Shown here: positions 61,636 through 64,000 of the stretch, piece by piece
Layout of the letters: every line of letters begins with the position of its first letter
Numbering within the stretch: the first letter of the stretch is position 1
NCBI GenBank assembly: GCA_016703425.1
Contig: JADJCA010000030.1
Coordinates: forward strand, 124,001 to 188,000
Length of the DNA: 64,000 nucleotides
Reading direction: 5' to 3'
Source: Myxococcales bacterium
GTDB taxonomy: Bacteria > Myxococcota_A > Polyangia > Polyangiales > Polyangiaceae
Notes under the pieces: model-generated
Told to the model about the DNA's origin: nothing
The model's database searches: none
The model's input: the letters and a program-made list of their open reading frames with translations, nothing else
Made by a program: the position numbers and the translations under genes

Positions 61636-63456
61636 ATGCGCGTTGGCGGCCTCGTGGTTGTTGTCCCTCTAGCAGGCGCGCTTGCGCTTGCCGGTGGTTG
61701 TTCAGAAGAAGAGTTGGGTGGCTCGCGCCGCTTCGGCGGCGAGGGGGCGATGGGCGCCGACGCGTCCGCCGACGGCAGCGGGCCTTTGGGCCCTCTCGGC
61801 GACGTCGCGTTGCCGCGCCTCTCGCGGGCCGAGTACGAAGCGACGCTCGCGGACGTTCTTCGTGAGGTCGCCCCGAAGGCTGCGACGGACATCGTCGCCG
61901 TGTTGCAGCCGACGCTCGCCACGCTGCTGCCGGACCAGGCCGTCGCGCCGCCGAAGGAGAAGCGTGGCGGCTTCACGCGCCTCGATCAGTCGGTGCAGCA
62001 AGCCTACGTGGAAGCGCCCTTCTACGTGGCCGTCGCCCTTGGCAAGGAGTTGACGAAGAGCCCGGCGCGGATCGGTGAGACGTTCGGCGCGTGCGCCGCC
62101 GCCGGCACCGCGGTCGACCGCGTCTGCGCGGAGGCCTTCGTGAAGCGCTTCGGGGAGCTCGTGCATCGACGGCCCATCAGCAACGAAGACGTGGCCTTCT
62201 ACCTGACGGGGCTGCCGGCCACGGGCAACGTCACGGCGTCAGCGCTCGCGGAGCTCATCGCCGTCATGGCAAGCTCGCCGCAGTTCCTCTACCACGTAGA
62301 GAATGGGCACGTAGAGAGCGGGCAGAGCGGCGCCTCGGACGCGCCGGCGGCCGGGGCGCCAGGCGGAGAGGTCGCGCCCACCAACCTTGATGCGTGGGAG
62401 CTCGCGTCGCGTCTCTCGTATCACTTCACGGGCACGATGCCTGACGCGGCGCTCCGCGAGGTCGCGCGCAAGGGCGACCTTCTCAAGGACGACGGCTACG
62501 CGCGGGAGGTCGAGCGCCTCATGGCGGATCCGCGCGCCGAGCCGGTCTTCGACCTCTTTCATCGAGAGTGGTTCTGGCCCCTCACCGATCTGCCGCCGCT
62601 CGACGCGCGGGTCGGCGATCCGGTTTTTGACGCGTTCTCCGGCGCGAATCGACCCACGCCAGGGCTGCGTGAGCGCATGGTGAAGGAGGTCCTCGACGCC
62701 GCCAGGTGGGTCGTAGGCCATCAAGGCGGCGTCGCCGATCTGATCAACGACAAACACAACTTCGCGCGCGACGCGGATCTGGCGGCGCTCTACGGAGTGC
62801 CCGCGTGGAATGGACAAGGCGAGCCGCCGCTGCTCCCCGCCGACCGCGCCGGCCTCCTGACGCGCGCCGCGTTCCTCGCGACGGGCACCGCCAACACGCG
62901 GCCCATCATGAAGGGAGTCTTCATCCGGTCCACGCTCCTTTGCGACGACATCCCACCGCCGCCGAACAACGCGGCCAACACCCCGCTGAACCTGGCGCCA
63001 AACATGACGACGCGAGAGATCGTCGAGCAGGTCACCGAGCAAAGGGGCTCCGCCTGCGTGGGCTGCCATCAGGCGTACATCAACCCGCTGGGCTTCGCGT
63101 CGGAGAACTTCGACGCGCTCGGGCGGGGCCGCGCGGCCCAGCAACTCTTTGATGGCGCGGGCAAGGTCGTCGGTTCGAAGCCCGTGAACACGAGCACCGT
63201 GCCGAGCATCAACGCCGGCGATCCACAGGTGTCCAGCGGCATCGGCGACGTAACACGGCTCGCGCTGGCCAGCGGGCGCGTGGAGAGCTGCCTCTCGCGC
63301 CAGTACTTCCGGTTCACGTTTCGTCGCTTCGAAGGCCCCGCCGACGGACCGCTCATCGACGAGCTGACGAAGCTTTTGCGCGGCGGCGCGCCGCTCGCCC
63401 AGGTGTTCAAAGCCATCGCCCTAAGGCCGGAATTCAAACAGAGGACGTTTCGATGA
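61636..63456 (+). CDS. DUF1592/DUF1588 domain lipoprotein
   Basis: 606 aa. Signal peptide with lipobox ALAGGC. It shows the DUF1595/1592/1588/1585 module order: LSRAEYEATLADVL at the start, FVKRFGELVHRRPISNEDVAFY, LASRLSYHFTGTMPDAALREVA, RAGLLTRAAFLATGTANTRPIMKG...LLCDDIPPPP, and CLSRQYFRFTFRR. CVGCHQAYINPLGF resembles a haem c motif (CxxCH). Families occur in Planctomycetes and Myxococcota and have no proven function. The stop TGA overlaps ATG 63453 of the DUF1552 gene. Confidence 0.9.
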   Translation: MRVGGLVVVVPLAGALALAGGCSEEELGGSRRFGGEGAMGADASADGSGPLGPLGDVALPRLSRAEYEATLADVLREVAPKAATDIVAVLQPTLATLLPDQAVAPPKEKRGGFTRLDQSVQQAYVEAPFYVAVALGKELTKSPARIGETFGACAAAGTAVDRVCAEAFVKRFGELVHRRPISNEDVAFYLTGLPATGNVTASALAELIAVMASSPQFLYHVENGHVESGQSGASDAPAAGAPGGEVAPTNLDAWELASRLSYHFTGTMPDAALREVARKGDLLKDDGYAREVERLMADPRAEPVFDLFHREWFWPLTDLPPLDARVGDPVFDAFSGANRPTPGLRERMVKEVLDAARWVVGHQGGVADLINDKHNFARDADLAALYGVPAWNGQGEPPLLPADRAGLLTRAAFLATGTANTRPIMKGVFIRSTLLCDDIPPPPNNAANTPLNLAPNMTTREIVEQVTEQRGSACVGCHQAYINPLGFASENFDALGRGRAAQQLFDGAGKVVGSKPVNTSTVPSINAGDPQVSSGIGDVTRLALASGRVESCLSRQYFRFTFRRFEGPADGPLIDELTKLLRGGAPLAQVFKAIALRPEFKQRTFR

Positions 63457-64000
63457 GCCTTTCCCGACGACAGGTTCTGCGCGGCATCGCGGGCTTCACC
63501 TTGGCGCTGCCGTTTCTCGAGTCCATCGCCGCTCCGCGGCGTGCTGGCGCCGCCCCCACACCAGGGGCCAAGCGGTTCATCCAGTTCTGCTCGCAGCACG
63601 GCGGCATCTGGGGCTCCAACATGTACCCGGGCGACGCGACGCTCGTCGACACGTTGGCGTACGGCGGTCGGAACGTGAAGCGCGGGACGCTCGCGGCGCA
63701 GGCATCCGGTGGCGACGCCGTGCTCAGCCGGGTGCTGCGCGCGCCATCGTCGGTGCTCACGCCGGCGCTCGTGAGCAAGATGAACGTGCTGCGCGGCCTC
63801 GACGTTCCCTTCTACCTGGGGCACCACACCGGCGGGCACCTCGGCAACTTCGCGCGCAACGACGGCAACGGCGACGACGGCCGGCAGGTGCAGGCTCGCC
63901 CGACGCCGACCATTGACCAGATCATGGCGTACTCGTCGAGCTTCTACCCGAACCTCGCGACGGTGAAGGAGCGCTCCTTGGCCCTCGGGTCGCGCGTCTC
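63453..64000 (+). CDS. DUF1552 domain protein (partial, cut at the window edge)
   Basis: 182 residues are visible. The Tat-like SRRQVLRG and a hydrophobic stretch ending in AAPRRAGAA precede KRFIQFCSQHGG, MYPGDATL and VLRGLDVPFYLGHHTGGHLG. This is the start of a DUF1552 protein, which usually follows DUF1592 genes as here. The RR motif suggests export in folded form by the Tat system. GAGGA lies before ATG 63453, which overlaps the upstream stop. Confidence 0.9.
   Translation, partial: MSLSRRQVLRGIAGFTLALPFLESIAAPRRAGAAPTPGAKRFIQFCSQHGGIWGSNMYPGDATLVDTLAYGGRNVKRGTLAAQASGGDAVLSRVLRAPSSVLTPALVSKMNVLRGLDVPFYLGHHTGGHLGNFARNDGNGDDGRQVQARPTPTIDQIMAYSSSFYPNLATVKERSLALGSRV

Overview
The window is one contiguous piece of a high-GC (roughly two-thirds G+C) Gram-negative chromosome. 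The gene content points to a myxobacterium, most likely of the Polyangia (Sorangium/Labilithrix-like) side of Myxococcota. The evidence is three Hanks-type Ser/Thr kinases, an FHA-fused sigma-54 activator, tandem PilZ domains, PEGA/TPR and zinc-ribbon membrane proteins, a MYXO-CTERM-like tail, very many lipoproteins of unknown function, and a DUF1592/DUF1552 pair. The family assignment is an inference from gene families; there is no rRNA marker. I see no tRNA or rRNA gene, no insertion sequence, no prophage and no CRISPR array.

Layout. 1-8.4 kb: small heat-shock protein, lipoproteins, a glycosyltransferase with a divergent frameshifted partner, DUF1232 protein, and a translationally coupled phosphatase-kinase pair. 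8.4-18.3 kb: housekeeping and accessory genes (NIF3, aminotransferase, EVE, VWA lipoprotein, zinc ribbon/TM protein, tandem PilZ, esterase, EreA/ChaN-like lipoprotein, Rnk-like factor, STM4015-like LRR protein). 18.4-21.7 kb: MacA-MacB-type efflux operon whose permease is broken by a one-base G-run contraction. 21.8-30 kb: kinase, flavin reductase-quinone oxidoreductase pair, exonuclease III coupled to a serine hydrolase-NamZ fusion. 30-41 kb: envelope proteins (YihY, AI-2E-type transporter, Cys-rich lipoprotein coupled to a barrel protein, AsmA-like protein coupled to a barrel protein) and a small stress cluster with a hemerythrin. 41.3-44.3 kb: threonine catabolism (SDR-type threonine dehydrogenase and glycine C-acetyltransferase, divergent) with an enoyl-CoA hydratase.

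44.3-50.3 kb is the most unusual part: two paralogous repeat-rich proteins with a C-terminal calpain-like Cys-His-Asn domain, one intact HEAT-repeat gene, and the decayed remnant of a second HEAT gene. This reads as a tandem duplication of a two-gene module (HEAT protein plus repeat protein with peptidase-like domain), including a conserved upstream region with an 11-bp palindrome at the same distance from both start codons. I nominate it as the candidate undescribed system; its function is unknown.

50.3-64 kb: HtrA-like protease, phosphomannose isomerase next to a UDP-galactopyranose-mutase-like flavoprotein, CBS-domain protein, methyltransferase, a PEGA/TPR protein-kinase-FHA/sigma-54 regulator cluster, a GH5-like lipoprotein, and the start of a DUF1592-DUF1552 operon that runs off the right edge. 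Three single-base indels in G runs (about 4503, 21092 and 40362) break otherwise intact genes, so some assembly error in homopolymers should be considered.
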